Assembly: GCF_029784165.1 (NCBI RefSeq)
Contig: NC_073694.1
Coordinates: 77,759,036 to 77,823,035 of the forward strand
DNA from: Wyeomyia smithii
Taxonomy: Eukaryota; Arthropoda; Insecta; Diptera; Culicidae
Direction of reading: 5' to 3'
Length of the DNA: 64,000 nucleotides
The notes under the pieces were generated by a model. It had not been told where the DNA came from and made no database searches. It was given only the letters and a program-made list of their open reading frames with translations. The translations under genes were made by a program, and so were the position numbers. Below, in pieces: positions 23,021 through 36,112 of the stretch. Every line of letters starts with the position of its first letter. The first letter of the stretch is position 1.

Positions 23021-23598
23021 CCTCCGTCAAAATTTGATATTTCATTCAAATTTGCTTGAGACATCGAAAAAAATCAAACGATAGGGTTTCCAGAAGGGTG
23101 TGTCAAAAAAGTCGGTGTTGAAAAAGGCATGGGGCTCAATTCCAAATAAGTAGATAATGTAATTAATAGCATTTTTGCAGAACATTTAGACATTTAGAGA
23201 ATGTTTACAGGTTGCCCAAACGTGATTTGTTAAAAAATAACTTTTTCAAGCTACAAAATCCCGCTCTTGCACTTTTTGCAATTCTCCTCGATTTCCACAT
23301 TTCTCTTCATATATTTTCTTCATTTTTGTAGGATCCCTAACCCTAAATTCAGCATCGCATTCAGTTATTTGACTCACAGAGCGCACTAAACATAGCAAAA
23401 AGTGATTGTTCCCATTATTTTTAGATAAAGCTCTCAAAAAAACATACAAAAAAAAATCAGTCAAACACTGGAATTTTTACTGCAAAGTATGATTCATGAC
23501 AAAAAATTAAATAAAAAAAACCTGGATACATTATTGAGGGGCTGAGAGTTTGGCATTGTTGTATGTGAAGGAAAACTAAGAGTTTTCACAAAAATGCT
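23021..23598. other. AT-rich stretch without recognised features
   Basis: No coding sequence, transposon end or RNA gene recognised. It separates the dispersed element from the 3' tail of the minus-strand RTE-like LINE. Confidence 0.5.
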
Positions 23599-23845
23599 AC
23601 TTACTTACTTTTACTTTACTTTGTTGGCTAACGGACCGTTCACAGCTGATCGTGCACTTCTTCCACTGCGCACATCCACCGCGTGCGAGGCCTTCCACGG
23701 AGTCGACGGCCTCTGCCTGGTTCTCTACTGATGATAGTTTTGGCGGCTCTCTCGTCAGGCATTCTGTCTACATGTCCAGCCCACTGAAGCCTGCCACGCT
23801 GTATTACCTTCACTATATCAGCATGTCTGTATACCTGGTACAACT
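23599..23845 (-). pseudogene. RTE-like LINE (second copy): 3' part beyond the insertion
   Basis: The minus strand encodes ELYQVYRHADIVKVIQRGRL, QWAGHVDRMPDERAAKTI, RRLRGRPRTRWMCAVEEV, the conserved C-terminal block of RTE-like ORFs, ending DQL* near 23640. The 3' end is a simple-repeat tail AAAGTAAAAGTAAGTAAG (near 23600-23617 on the complement). The coding sequence continues upstream at 26849 with MNHEL: joining across the insertion at the duplicated CAACT gives a continuous conserved block. Confidence 0.85.
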
Positions 23846-23852
23846 CACAGTG

Positions 23853-25510
<1,658 letters not shown>

Positions 25511-26186
25511 CAGTGGTTCGAATTGTGTGGAAAGCGCGGTCATAAATCATTTTTTTACAGTATTGCTCTTGAAAACTACTGAAATCGACAGAATTAGGTG
25601 TTTTTCTACTGTAGAAAACTTTTCTGGGACTGCCATCATCCAACTGGTTTCAATTTTCTAGTATTGCCATTATTATGCATGCATAATAGGGTGCCGATCG
25701 AATATAGGGAAAAGTTTGACCATTGAATTTTAAAATACGGCAGCTTTCAAAAGTTATGCCTTCTCGTAAAAAGCCCTTATGCAAAATTCAAGTTCAATCT
25801 GGTTTCGTTAAGTGAAAACTCAAAGCGATCAAAGTTTCATTTGTCTTCTATTACGTTATTCTTCTGGAATAACTTCAAACAAATTTGATATTTTCTCAGG
25901 AACCTCCCGTATTTCAACACCAAATATCAAAATTCGAATATGGACAAATGTTTAAGAACAAATTTGTAAATTTGAGTTGAATGTACCACAATCTTTCTAA
26001 GAAACTATGTAAAAAGAATGAAATTCAAACGAAAAAGTAACCATCTTTAGCCGCTTGTCATCGACTAAGATGCAAATAGGTATATGCAGCTGGAACCTTT
26101 GAGAAAAAATTTTCAGGCCCTAAATCTTTTGTTTGGTGGTAATTTGGTGATAGTATCTCACGCGGAACACATTCAAAAGTTTACAT

Positions 26187-26454
26187 GGTCCCCGTGGCTC
26201 TGTGGTTAGCGATGTCGGCCGGCTAGCTCTTCCACACGGTTGTGATATCGAGTTCGATTCCCGATCGAGTCGAGGATCTTTTCGAGCTGGAAATTTTCTC
26301 GACTCAGCACTGGGGCACGGTGTATCGTTGTACTTATCCTACACATACAAAATGTGCCAAAAACAATATCGATAACGAATTCTCTCAACTAATCTAGTTG
26401 ATCGAGACCGCTATTAGCCCCAAGGCTAAGCGTGCGATATTGTTTGTATTGTTG
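26187..26454 (+). mobile_element. tRNA-derived SINE (copy 1)
   Basis: About 94% similar by eye to the copy at 42259-42521. It starts GTCCCCGTGGCTCTGTGGTT, with an A-box-like GTGGTTAGCGATGTCGG and a B-box-like GAGTTCGATTCCCGATCGAG at the spacing of an internal RNA polymerase III promoter. The body ends GCGATATTGTTTGTATTGTTG. It is inserted in the Transib-like copy B; the uninterrupted site is seen at 17378-17400. The flanking duplication is very short here (ATG), so it is decayed or unclear. Confidence 0.85.
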
Positions 26455-26848
26455 ATGAATTTAAGTATGACTGGTGCTCTCTGCCTTTATCACTTCGTTC
26501 CCTCTTACGACTAATTATTACTGTTTGGCACATACCTATCCAAACCACACCGCAATAACAAAGCAACGTGTTTCCTGAAGACTAATGATGAAAATGAAAA
26601 GATGAAGCAATTGAATTTGTTCTACAGCGGATATGTACATAATGTAAAAAAACACGTATGTTTGAGTTGATTTTGCAAGTGTCAAACACCTTTCCTTATC
26701 TCGTGCTCAAAAGTAAACTGTTCATAAAATAGGCCAGCAAGAACGGCTTTCTGTATTCTCAGGTTTATAACCGATCCAATAAATCAATCATAACCAGAAA
26801 ACAAACAAATTTTTTTTTCTATTTTTGGCCTATTGGCGAACCACTGTG

Positions 26849-28800
26849 CAACTCGTGGTTCATGCGCCTGCGCCACACTCCATCTTCTAGTTTACCGTCA
26901 TGTATCGATCGCATAACTTTACGCTCAAAAACCCCGAGCGCTCGTCGATCAGCTTTCTTCAGCGTCTATGCTCCACGTCCGTAAAAGGCCACCGGGAGTA
27001 ACAGCGTCCTATACAGCGCTAGTTTTGTGCGAGTTTTCAAACAACGGGACCTTAGCTGGTTACTTAGTCCGTAGAAGGCCCTGTTCGCAGCTGCAACTCG
27101 TCGTTTCACTTCACGGCTCATATCGTTGTCACATGTCACAAGCGTACCAAGATAAACGAATTCGTCAACCACTTCAAATCGTTCCCCATCTATCTCCACC
27201 TCAGCACCAACACCACGGGGACTCCCACGCTCTCTGCCAGCTACCATGTACTTCGTTTTGGCAGAGTTAATGACAAGTCCCAAGCTCGCTGCTTCCCTCT
27301 TAAAAGGTACGAAGGCCTCCTCCACGGCCTTACGGTTGATACCGATGATATCGATGTCGTCCGAAAAACCAAGAAGCATGTTAGATTTCGTGATGATCGT
27401 ACCATTTCTTTTCACGTTTGCTTTTCGTACTGTACCTTAGAGAGCGATGTAAGTTAGAGAGCGCATCCCCCTGCTTCAGTCCATCCAACGTTACGAACCG
27501 GCTGATGTTCCGCCAGCTATCCGCACGCACGTTTTCGATCTTCCAGCGTCATACGACTCAGCTTAATTAGTTTCTTTTTACTGAGTCGTATGCCGTCTTG
27601 AAATCCACAAACAGATGGTGTGTCGGTAAGTTGTACTCATGGAACTTATCGAGGATCTGTCGCAGGCTGAAGATTTGATCCGTCGTGGAACGTCCCTGTC
27701 AAAAACCAGCCTGGTATTCGCCAACAAAGGATTCCGTTAACGGTCTCAATCTGAAAAACAGGATACGGGAGAGCACTTTATATGCGGAGTTGAGCAACGT
27801 TATGCCTCGATAGTTGCCACAATCCAATCGATGACCCTTCTTATAGATAGGGCATATGAGGCCTTCCAACCAGTCATTCGGCATTCATTCATCCGCCCAG
27901 ATCCCTAGTATTATCTGGTGGATCGCATAGTACAACCGCTTGCTTCCCGCTTTTAGAAGTTCGGCCGGGATACCGTCCTTCCCAGCGGCCTTGCCGTTTT
28001 TCAGCTCACTAATCGCCTTTTTCACCTCCTCCTGTGTTGGTGGCTCCACAGCTTGATCGTCACTCATAATCGTCATCCTTTTTTTGCTCTGCTCATCCGG
28101 CTCCTCACCGTTCAAAAGCGCCTGAAAATGCTCCCGCCAACTAGCTGCAAGCGGCAACCGTCGGTTTATAAGTAAGCAGGGAAATTCCTGCTTCTGACTC
28201 TGTTGACAGAATCTTCGCACATCGTTTTGAGCATAGCTATCCTCTGCGCTGGCGAGCACCTGCTCCTCGTACTCGCGCTTCTTCCGTCGGTGGGTTCTAT
28301 TTTCGGCAGCTCTTGCCCCCCTGTACCTCTCTCTGTTCTGACGCGTAGCCGCAGTGAGCATGCGGCTCCTGGCACGGTTCTTCTCATCTGTCGCTCTCTG
28401 GCACCCGATATCGAACCAGCCATTAGGCTGTCTTACACGCGTCGTACCTACCACATCTCTCGCAATCGTTTCGATGGTGCCGTGGATACTGCTCCACAGT
28501 CCATTTATGTCTTCTACTCCTTCCTCCTGCTGTTCTGTGATCCGTTGAGCCAGCTCTCTGGCGTATTTTGCTGCCACGCCATCAGCTTTCAACCGCTGAA
28601 TGTTGAAACGCGTCGTCCTCTCTGTGCGAGATTTCAGCACGTTCGACAACCGTGCGCGGATCTTACAAACGACGAGATAATGGCCAGAGTCCATGTTTGG
28701 TCCCCGAAAAGACCTAACATCAGTAACATCCGAAAAGTGCCGACCGTCAATCAGTACGTGCTCGATCTGGGAGAGGGTTCTCCATTTGGATGCATCCAGA
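26849..28800 (-). pseudogene. RTE-like LINE (second copy): endonuclease end to RT
   Basis: Minus strand, reading from 28800: LSQIEHVLIDGRHFSD and MDSGHYLVVCKI (end of endonuclease), linker with RYRGARAAENRTHRRKKRE, EVKKAISELKNGKAAGKDGI (RT entry, near 28000), an in-frame stop at 27885, MPNDWLEGLICPIYKKGHRL, LLNSAYKVLSRIL, a stop near 27699, STTDQIFSLRQIL and HHLFVDFKTAYDS (first Asp). A segment rich in frameshifts near 27440-27560 follows, then LGFSDDIDIIG (catalytic motif reading SDD instead of ADD, near 27365) and EFVYLGTLV. It stops at 26966 and continues to MNHEL at 26849. It is related to, but clearly diverged from, the copy at 12529-16638. It is 5'-truncated near 28800. Confidence 0.88.
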
Positions 28801-30641
28801 GATGTTAACGAATATTCAAACGTGGAAAATATGAGCTACATATGGCCGTTCCTCTGGCCGCGGCAATTGTATCAGCCTCCACCCCCTTTCCAGTCAGCAT
28901 ACGACCAAAGTTTCCACCGGGGGTTGGTTACCCGATCTCCGCTAGGGTTACTCGTATTCCGGTCGGCATAGTATAGTATTTCGTATTATCTTGTACAACT
29001 TAACATCATCTGCAAAAAACATACGGCAATGCTGGACAGAGGTGAATGGCCACATTAGGGTCTCAAGTTACACGTGTCCAGCCATTTGCCAACAAAAATG
29101 CTACCAAAGCTTAATGTGTCCATTAGTAGTATACTAATTTAGCTAATTTATGTGGCCAATAAAAGAAATTGCTCGCGATTTTTTTGAAAAAAGCATTCTA
29201 ATAAGATGTATTACCTGGTTGGTTTTGGGCATTAAAATAACAAGTGTGTTGTTTTTCGTTTGGAGCCCATCCACGATTCATGTACCGGTTCATAAAAGTA
29301 TTATCTTACAGGTTGGTTCCAAGTACTATTCCCGTTGTCAGCTCCGCGAAACGATCATGAATTTTTAGACGCATTGAGCAACTATAACGATCCATAACTT
29401 GCAGAGGCATCATTGCAGAAGTTTAAAAAGCATCTCTGGTATCTGTCACAGCTGAACATTCGTTTGGCATATTTTGGCAGTAAAAAAGCAACAAAGCTAA
29501 AATCAACGCTTTCTGGTTATGTGACGGAAAATCTCTAGATTTTTTCGGTACTCTGAAGATCGATACTGAGTTTCACCAAATACACATACCTTGTAAATGT
29601 AAGTTGTAATTTTTGTTAACGTATCGCATTATTGTTTGTAAAATCCGTTACTTTGAAAGTTTTATATCACCGCAACGTCGCATATTATTTTTTGTGGATA
29701 AGTAATTTATATGTAAAATATCCCTTCGGGCCACAGTGGTGATACAAAAAAAATGGGGGTGTTTTGAGATAGACTCAACTTTAATTTTAAAATGCAATAA
29801 TTTTAATACTGGCAACATTGTAGGCAAAATCTAACGATGCCATTCGATTGGAAATTTGGAAACTTTCAAAAATGGTGTCTAACATTGTTCATCACTCTTA
29901 CTGTCTCTGAGATATGATGTTTTTTAAAACATGAAAAATGATGTTTAAAAAAATTTAAAAATTAAGAACCCCCGAATTGTCAAGAACTTTTAATTCTTTT
30001 TGTTTCGGCTCAAATAAATAAATTTATTTATTTTGGCTCAAATCGGATTCATTTATCTGATCACTTGGTATGGAATGACTCATATATTGAGCTTTGATGG
30101 TAGTTTTCTATCACATATACCTCAGCCCGCCGATATAATTTCAATATTTTTTTTATGTAAATTTTCTTCATGAATCCAGCTTTACAGTAAAAATGTCAAT
30201 TCTTGACTGATATTTTTTTTGTTTGTGTTTTGAAGGGTTTTATCTGTTTTTCATATAAAACATATTTTATACATTATTTATGCAAGTAATTTGAGTCCAT
30301 CTTTTCAACGCGATCTACAATGGGATGAGCTTACAAAAACTTTTTGCGCACCGTTCCTGTGTATTCTTAAAGAGGTTAATGACAACGTGCACACCGTCAA
30401 CATTGCACCGGAAATTGTTTTCTCTGCGCTAGATGTATTGTTATCTGTGATATGTTGCCCGCTAGAGTGGAGCGTTCTGCATCAGAGTACAATTTATGGA
30501 ACTATGTTTAAAAAGTAATATACATTAACATTGAGAAACAAAACTTCAACCGGAAGTGGTGAAATTAAAAAAGTGCTTTACACGTCTTGAAAGCGTCTCC
30601 TTTCCTCGATAAGAAATGGGCGAGGTACTGCGCTTTAAAGG
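28801..30641. other. About 1.8 kb without recognised genes
   Basis: Positions 28830-28975 are less AT-rich (a CTCCACCCCCTTTCCAGTCA and CACCGGGGGTTGGTTACCCG stretch) and may be LINE-derived, but I could not read a protein from them. The rest is AT-rich. A 75-codon open frame at 30291-30518 has no known motif. Confidence 0.45.
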
Positions 30642-30851
30642 CTCCCAGATGGTCTTGAGGTACGATGCTGGCCTAACAAGCCAGTCGTCGTAGGTTTGAG
30701 TCTCGGCTGTTGGGAGAGACTGTTAGTGTCAGTAGGATCGTAGCGTTAGCCCCGCAATTGTTCTGTACACTAAACAGTCGGCTGCGAAGTCTGTGTATAA
30801 GAAACAGAAGGTCAAGTTCCTAATCGGAATGTAGCACCCAAGGCTTTGCTT
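30642..30851 (+). mobile_element. tRNA-derived SINE, second family, with target duplication
   Basis: A 210-bp element with GATGCTGGCCTAACAAGCCA (A-box region) and GTCGTAGGTTTGAGTCTCGG (B-box region), then a body GTTAGTGTCAGTAGGATCGT, GCGTTAGCCCCGCAATTGTT and an end AGCACCCAAGGCTTTGCTT. It is flanked by TACTGCGCTTTAAAGG (30626-30641) and TACTGCGCTTCAAAAGG (30852-30868), a 16-17-bp imperfect target duplication. A truncated copy of the same family is at 55382-55680. Confidence 0.85.
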
Positions 30852-30988
30852 TACTGCGCTTCAAAAGGATTTTTTAAACTTTATGTATATAATTTGATAA
30901 GAGGTACCGTGTCATTTCAAACAGTCAATTCGTTATGAAACATTGATAAATTGTAATATAATAGCTGAAACCTGATTTTTTTTTGTTA

Positions 30989-31271
30989 TATACTAAAGTC
31001 GCTTTTTACGCGGGGGATACGTGCCGCGTAAAAAACCGCGTAAATTCCGGAATCCGCGTAAAAAAACCGCGTAAATTCCGGAATCCGCGTAAAAAAAACG
31101 CGTAAATTCCGGAATCCGCGTAGTAAAACCGTGTAAATTCCGGAATCCGCGTAAAAAAAACATCGTTAATTTTGCATTCCGAGTGAAGGGGAACCGAAAT
31201 CCGGGCAAAAAAATACCGCGTAAATTCCGGAATCCGCGTAAAAGAACCGCGTAAAAAGCGACCTTAGTGTA
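30989..31271. mobile_element. MITE containing a minisatellite
   Basis: Inverted termini TATACTAAAGTCGCTTTTTA and its near-complement (TAAAAAGCGACCTTAGTGTA) bound 283 bp. Between them a unit of about 31 bp, CGCGTAAATTCCGGAATCCG followed by CGTAAAAAAAC, is repeated about five times (31024-31170 and 31215-31250). The repeat unit and the terminal repeat share the CGCGTAAAAA phrase, so the array probably arose from the terminus itself. No coding capacity. Confidence 0.8.
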
Positions 31272-33259
31272 CAGTCACTACAGCAAGACGAATCCGAATC
31301 TCTACCGAACATTTAACCTTGGGAGTTTAGTGTATAAAATCGTCCAAGGCTTGATTAATTTCTTGGAGTTATTCTGTCTCGGCTAGTTTCAACGTGATAA
31401 TGAATTTTCTTCCTGCACCGTTCGACTGCTATGTATTCAATCTCCAGATTATTCCATCAGTTTGCTTCCTTACGCCATCAATGATTTTGATTATGTACAG
31501 CAGCTTTTCGCTCGAATAAGTTCGGCATACACCTTTGTGAAGATCGGCTTATGTTTGCAGAAATGAGTGAAAACCGTCCAAAGCGTTAAGCCATAATACG
31601 TACAAAATACCGACGATATCCTCAACTAGAAGCAGTATATACAGTTACGCCCATCGTTCAGCGACCAGACAATCTGAAAATATAATTGATTGTTTTTTGT
31701 CAATACCAACAATTTCCGTTTTCTCTAATATTTTTATATTCGAATGCATTTTAGTTATGCTTCGAAGTGGTAATATGCAATTATATAACAATCGTCATTT
31801 TATTACAGTGTTGAACTTTGAACGATTATTCGCATTTGGTGTACCTTCAATTTTGGAAGCAACTGTATGTGCCCGCGTTTCCATAAAAACTAATAAAACG
31901 GCCCAAAAGCGAAACGTTGACTAAGAAAAAGAAGTCATGCGATCCAACGAAGGCCACCCATCCGTGTCAAAATGGATGATGGTGATGAAATTGAGACTCA
32001 AGAAGTAAACCTCGATGGGCCGGGCTGGGGGAGGAACGCTCTACTCTGCTTTTGACAGATAAAAGATTCTATTCATAACTTTCACACATTTTCTTCGCCT
32101 TTGTTTAGACATACTTTAGTTAAGCCTTCATTCTGATTTTCGCCCGTATATGTACATACAGAAAGGAATGTGTCGGCACAGAGTATTACAAATATAGGCT
32201 CATTTGATGAGTGTCTCCCTCATCGGATGTGAGAAGGACGAACGACTAACGGAAATCTTCGGAACATATCTGAGTCAAAGCATCTTTTGTCAGCAGGCAG
32301 ATGCGATCGATGAAACAAATGCATACGGATGAGTGCTCTAGCGGTTTGACTAGTTTGAGCTACACGCAAAGAAAGCAAACTATGTGGTTTGATGGTTTTA
32401 TTTATGTATACATAAATATTGAGGAACTAATTGGATGTATGGGAAAAATTTCACCTTCAAATTTAGTTTAGCCACAAACTAATAAACATAACACTTTGAA
32501 CATATTTTCAACAAAATCATCTTTCGATTAAAACCAGTATTTTACGTTCGTAACACTAGGAGCATCTGCTTGCGTGTTCGCGTCTTGTATTTCGACCTCA
32601 GCGCTAGCGTAAGTGCATATGCCTAATTGAAAACCATAAAATATGTAGGATGAGATTGTATGACAGTGCCTCAGACGGTGATGTCGCGCGATACCTGTTA
32701 TTCGATTGGAAACGAAAAATGATTAACACCGAAAAGAAAAAAAATGAACATCTTTCATGAAATTTGTATGCAAGTTGCGACGTTTGCGACTAGCATTTGG
32801 ATGAATGTTGAAAAGTAAAATTTTTTTTGTTGTTAAGCATTTAGCTTGCCTTTTGGCAACACTAATGTAACCGGCCCTGATCGATCCCTAGCTTGCAGGC
32901 AGCTTAAGCGACATTCCGAAACGGAGACTGTCACTGGATTCGTATGTTGCTAAATTATGCATATACATTGCCAAAAAACGAATAATATAAACGAAGCGCT
33001 TTGGACTTTTTTTTCTTCCTTCTCCAGTTTTCAATATTTTTGAAGGGGGTTGTGGGTACCCACAAGCTAAAAATGCTAGGACTAGTATTAGTACTCAAGT
33101 TACAACCGTAACAGTCGAAGCAAGTAAAGGCGCTTTTTTTAATTTTCCAGGATCTTTTCAAGTACTGGCTGTGTTAGTGTAGACTAGACTACAGAAGTTT
33201 ATTTACTTTGACTTATCCGTTTTTATTAGTTCTTTTCGGTGAGAAAATTGGAAAACAGC
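31272..33259. other. About 2 kb without recognised genes
   Basis: No family recognised. The segment 31950-32350 is less AT-rich than its surroundings. Only short open frames are present (75 codons at 31697-31924). It may be unique host sequence or old repeat. Confidence 0.45.
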
Positions 33260-33460
33260 TATCATTTGCGTAACGCGTTTCGGTCTACTTTGCTTCAACC
33301 ATCATCAGGCGCCTAAAACATTTATTATCTAATTAAATTACAATTCTATATTCAAACACTCCACACTTACTAATTTCTGTAGGCAAACTGAAAAACCCTG
33401 AAAAACTACACTAACAAATTTTCTCTACCTAACACCCTACATCGCCCACTTCGTCATCGG
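33260..33460 (-). repeat. Inverted copy of the Penelope-like element 3' end
   Basis: The complement of this stretch matches 40945-41125: TAGTAAGTGTGGAGTGTTTG, AATTAGATAATAAATGTTTT, AGGCGCCTGATGATGGTTGA and GACCGAAACGCGTTACG. The end with a DGATGATGGTTGAAGC phrase is typical of Penelope-like element termini. It lies immediately before the same element's forward sequence (33475 on), in opposite orientation. Such inverted terminal copies are known for Penelope-like elements. Confidence 0.75.
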
Positions 33461-33469
33461 TAGTGTCAT

Positions 33470-34486
33470 CATCGGTAGTTAAAATGTTACTAATAAAAGA
33501 AATTGTGAACAAATATGGCGGAGGAAGCAGACGAATCATGTGATACTTCACGAAAGTGACGGTGAATCTGGCTAAAGTTAATAACCGAATGAAGTTTCTC
33601 TTGAGTTGCAAAGGATGGAAAATGATCCCACCTTTTCAAAAATGAGATAAAAATGGACAATCTCGAACAAAAGGATGCTAAGACAATACGGAAAGTGGCG
33701 GAGGAGAAAGCGATAGCGATGGTCGGGTTTGGCATTTTTCAAACCCGTACCCGACCCGTACCCGACCCGTACCCGAATATTTTTTTCGGTTGAAACCCGA
33801 ACCCGAAACTTTTTTTTTCGATCAAACCCGAACCCGACCCGAATCCGATAATTTTATTTTTGTGAAACCCGAAACTGTGAAACCCGAACCCAACCCGAAC
33901 CCGAGATTTTTTTTGAGGGGTAGATTTTTCGTACCAATTTGAGGCTGCTCTGAAGCTTTGGGCCTCGAATGGTATTGAAATGCTAGTGTTTTTGCAGTTG
34001 CATGGAATTAGACATCATCATCTTACAGAAATGCTTATTTGATATAGTTGGGTTTCGGGTTTAAGAAATTTTTTTCCCACCAAACCTGAACCCGACCCGT
34101 ACCCGACACCTTCAAAAATTTTCAAACCCGAACCCAACCCGAACCCGACACTTTCAAAAATTTACAAACCCGAACCCGACCCGAATCCGACGAATCTCTA
34201 AAAAGCGATGGCAGTGTACAACAAGGTGAAATAAAGAGAGGTGAGAAAGTTAGCCAGGCTCAAGGCAGAAAAATCATGGAGATGAACAGTGAAGCCGAAT
34301 GGATATAAAACACGACAGAAACTGAGATTCCGGATTATGTGGAACGAACGCTTATATTAGGTCCGAATTTCAACATTGAGGATAGAAGAAAATTTCCGTA
34401 CATCGAACTAATTGCAAGCATTGAAAAAGAGATCCAGAACAAGAAAAACGCAGATGAGATTAGGTCGGAAGTCTTCAGTGCGATTA
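33470..34486 (+). pseudogene. Penelope-like element, N-terminal region
   Basis: Forward part of a Penelope-like ORF with frameshifts. Readable pieces are the basic stretch EEKAIAM/MAVYNKVK on either side of a hAT-like insert (33714-34200), then TEIPDYVERTLILGPNFN (near 34310-34370), RRKFPYIELIASIEKE and NADEIRSEVFSAI, ending at 34486. An LGP-F motif followed by an acidic helix precedes the RT in this family. The sequence TCGGAAGTCTTCAGTGCG recurs at 39520 and the protein continues there in the same frame, so the 5-kb segment between is inserted. Confidence 0.75.
33714..34200. mobile_element. hAT-like MITE with ACCCGA-type repeats (copy 1)
   Basis: Left terminus TAGCGATGGTCGGGTTTGGC, right terminus ending CGAATCTCTA; other copies end TAGAGATGGTCGGG. 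Flanked by GAAAGCGA (33706-33713) and AAAAGCGA (34201-34208), 7 of 8 identical, and excision of the element restores the Penelope reading frame. The body is dominated by iterations of AACCCGAACCCGACCCG on one strand, broken by T-rich spacers. Confidence 0.8.
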
Positions 34487-34764
34487 GCTTAGCTTAACAT
34501 GCTCCAAAAATAGTAAAAATAGATTCGAACTTGCTCATGGTTCATTTTGCACTCCAACTTTTCAATCCCGTTTTACTTGAAGCTAGGAATTTCGAGTTGT
34601 GCCAGTGACGCACGAATACAATAAGAAAGGAATGTTAGAATGTAGTCTTTGCTTTGTTAGAGACCCAGTATCTCTGCATCCCTACAAAGACCACGGGAAG
34701 GAATTTTTGTTAGTGGGGTGGGTTTTTGATCAGGATTCACTTTGATAGGTGGTATGACCATGAT

Positions 34765-35320
34765 TTAATTGGATTAATATAACAATATAGATATGATCAT
34801 ATACATATAATGTGAGATTAATAGAGATGAATTCTAAAATACAATAAGAAGTACTATGGCATGTAAAAAAGATCTCGGTTGGCTGCTTTCAATAGCTGAA
34901 ATATTTGAATTTTTAACGCAGAAAACGCAAAAATATATATTAAAAGTAGATTCGAAAAACATATGGTAATTATCCGTCACGTTGTGCTAAAATAGAATAG
35001 ATGAACATATATTAGACATTTCAATAGTAGTTATTGTGCTGCTTTCGGCGGCTGGAAACAATTAATGAAATAAGTTATTACAACGACATTGCAGCGCAAC
35101 CATTGATAAAGTCATCCAAACTTTGTAAATATGATCATGTATAATGTGAGATTAATAAAAATGAATTATAAAATACAACAAGAGGTGTGTAATGAAGATC
35201 TCGGTTGACTGCCTTTCATAGCTGAAATTTTCAAATTTTTAACGTGGAAAACGCAAAAAAATAATAAAAACGAATTCGAAAAACATATAAAAAGTGTCCG
35301 TTATATTGTGTTCCCAAAAG
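34765..35320 (+). repeat. Two direct copies, about 260-300 bp apart
   Basis: GATCATATACATATAATGTG, GAGATTAATA, GATCTCGGTTGGCTGC, AACGCAGAAAACGCAAAAA and CGAAAAACATAT in the first copy (34795-34980) recur in order in the second (35130-35300), with substitutions. They form the upstream part of the repeat unit that leads into the promoter at 35591. Confidence 0.75.
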
Positions 35321-35344
35321 AATTGTTGAACTTTTGAAGTAGAA

Positions 35345-35690
35345 TACTTCTCTCAGGAAGTTCGGCTACATAGGGATGTGAAATGAAAATCTAAAACCGG
35401 AAAAAGTGAAAAATATGTCCAATTTCAATACTAATAAATCGGTTAGTATTCGATGGATTTCCTTCGTTCTTGCAGCAATAGATTGGAAAATCTTCTAAGA
35501 TTCTTCCAAAAAGAAGATAATTGTAATTTTATTATTTTCACCATTGTACTATTGAAAATAGTCAAGCCTTGTCAAAACGAAAAATTCGACCTCTGATTGG
35601 TCGTTATATGATTGCTTCCCAAGCACGGTCGACAGAATCATATACCTTGCAACTGAAAACATGCTATTTGGCCTATATAAGAGCCTGTTT
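35345..35690 (+). repeat. Promoter-bearing direct repeat (partner 37812-38155)
   Basis: TACTTCTCTCAGGAAGTTCG, CTACATAGGGATGTGAAATG, GATGGATTTCCTTCG and CTCTGATTGGTCGTTATA occur in the same order here and at 37812-38155, ending in both with GGCCTATATAAGAGC. Identity by eye is roughly 85-90%. This marks the upstream regulatory region of a multi-copy unit. Confidence 0.8.
35591..35685 (+). promoter_or_regulatory. RNA polymerase II-like promoter (P1): CCAAT and TATA boxes
   Basis: CTCTGATTGGTCG (inverted CCAAT box) at 35591, a conserved AAGCACGGTCGACA block near 35620, and GGCCTATATAAGAGCC (TATA) at 35670-35685. The same order is conserved at 38056-38150 and on the minus strand at 47530-47620 and 55340-55760; a TATA-only copy lies at 36701. 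Conservation of these boxes among otherwise diverged copies argues that they mattered. The leader downstream (GACAGCGACAACAGCAGTCG) is also shared. Confidence 0.6.
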
Positions 35691-35851
35691 CAGCCGGAGC
35701 CGCTCATAATAGTTCTAGACAGCGACAACAGCAGTCGTCCTTACTTAGCAGCAGCACTAGCCCTGTGGTTGGTCACCACGTCTCAGGAGCAGCGGGGTTT
35801 TTCTCAGCGTGTGTCGCCAGACTGCCATCATTTCCCCCGTGTTAGGGCAAC

Positions 35852-36010
35852 ATGAAGATTGCCATCAGGAAATCCAATTTTGGAAATCAAAATGCCTTTT
35901 TCAAGACAAAAAACAAGTCATTGAAAGTTAATAATTTTCGACAACGCAACAAGCATTCTGTGTTGGATCCTAGCAATTTAAATCTGTCGCACACGTCTAA
36001 TTTCTACTAA
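35852..36010 (+). CDS. Small basic ORF of 52 codons in the promoter unit
   Basis: The frame runs from ATG at 35852 (MKIAIRKSNFGNQNAFFK...) to TAA at 36008-36010. It is rich in Lys, Arg and Asn (about 11 Lys/Arg of 52) and has no motif I recognise. It begins about 170 bases after the TATA box at 35670 and stops about 90 bases before the stem-loop at 36097. The context resembles a short intronless transcription unit. Length and composition are also compatible with chance in AT-rich DNA, so coding status is unproven. Confidence 0.25.
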   Translation: MKIAIRKSNFGNQNAFFKTKNKSLKVNNFRQRNKHSVLDPSNLNLSHTSNFY

Positions 36011-36096
36011 AGAAAACGGGAGATCTAGAATCATCGGCGAATGGTTATCCGGAATGATGATAATTGAACCAACTTGCCAGTGTTGTGAAATATAAT

Positions 36097-36112
36097 AGCA
36101 CCTTTTGGTGCT
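36097..36112 (+). terminator. 16-nt stem-loop resembling a histone mRNA 3' end
   Basis: AGCACCTTTTGGTGCT forms a perfect 6-bp stem with a TTTT loop, the size of the replication-dependent histone 3' stem-loop (6-bp stem, 4-nt loop, U-rich). It lies about 430 bases after the TATA box of P1. The stem is not the canonical GGYYC sequence, so the match is to shape and position only. Confidence 0.4.

Noticed and set aside
26187..26260. Possible tRNA gene
   Set aside because: A and B boxes are present but the element is 260+ bp, occurs twice with a body of non-tRNA sequence and in one case a target duplication, so it is a SINE.
28203..28808. 201-codon plus-strand frame
   Set aside because: Antisense shadow of the RTE-like LINE protein encoded on the minus strand.
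30660..30720. Possible tRNA gene
   Set aside because: Part of a 210-bp SINE with a 16-17-bp target duplication; a truncated copy is at 55382.
30993..31208. 71-codon frame with repeated RGFRNL
   Set aside because: Reads through the minisatellite of the MITE at 30989-31271.
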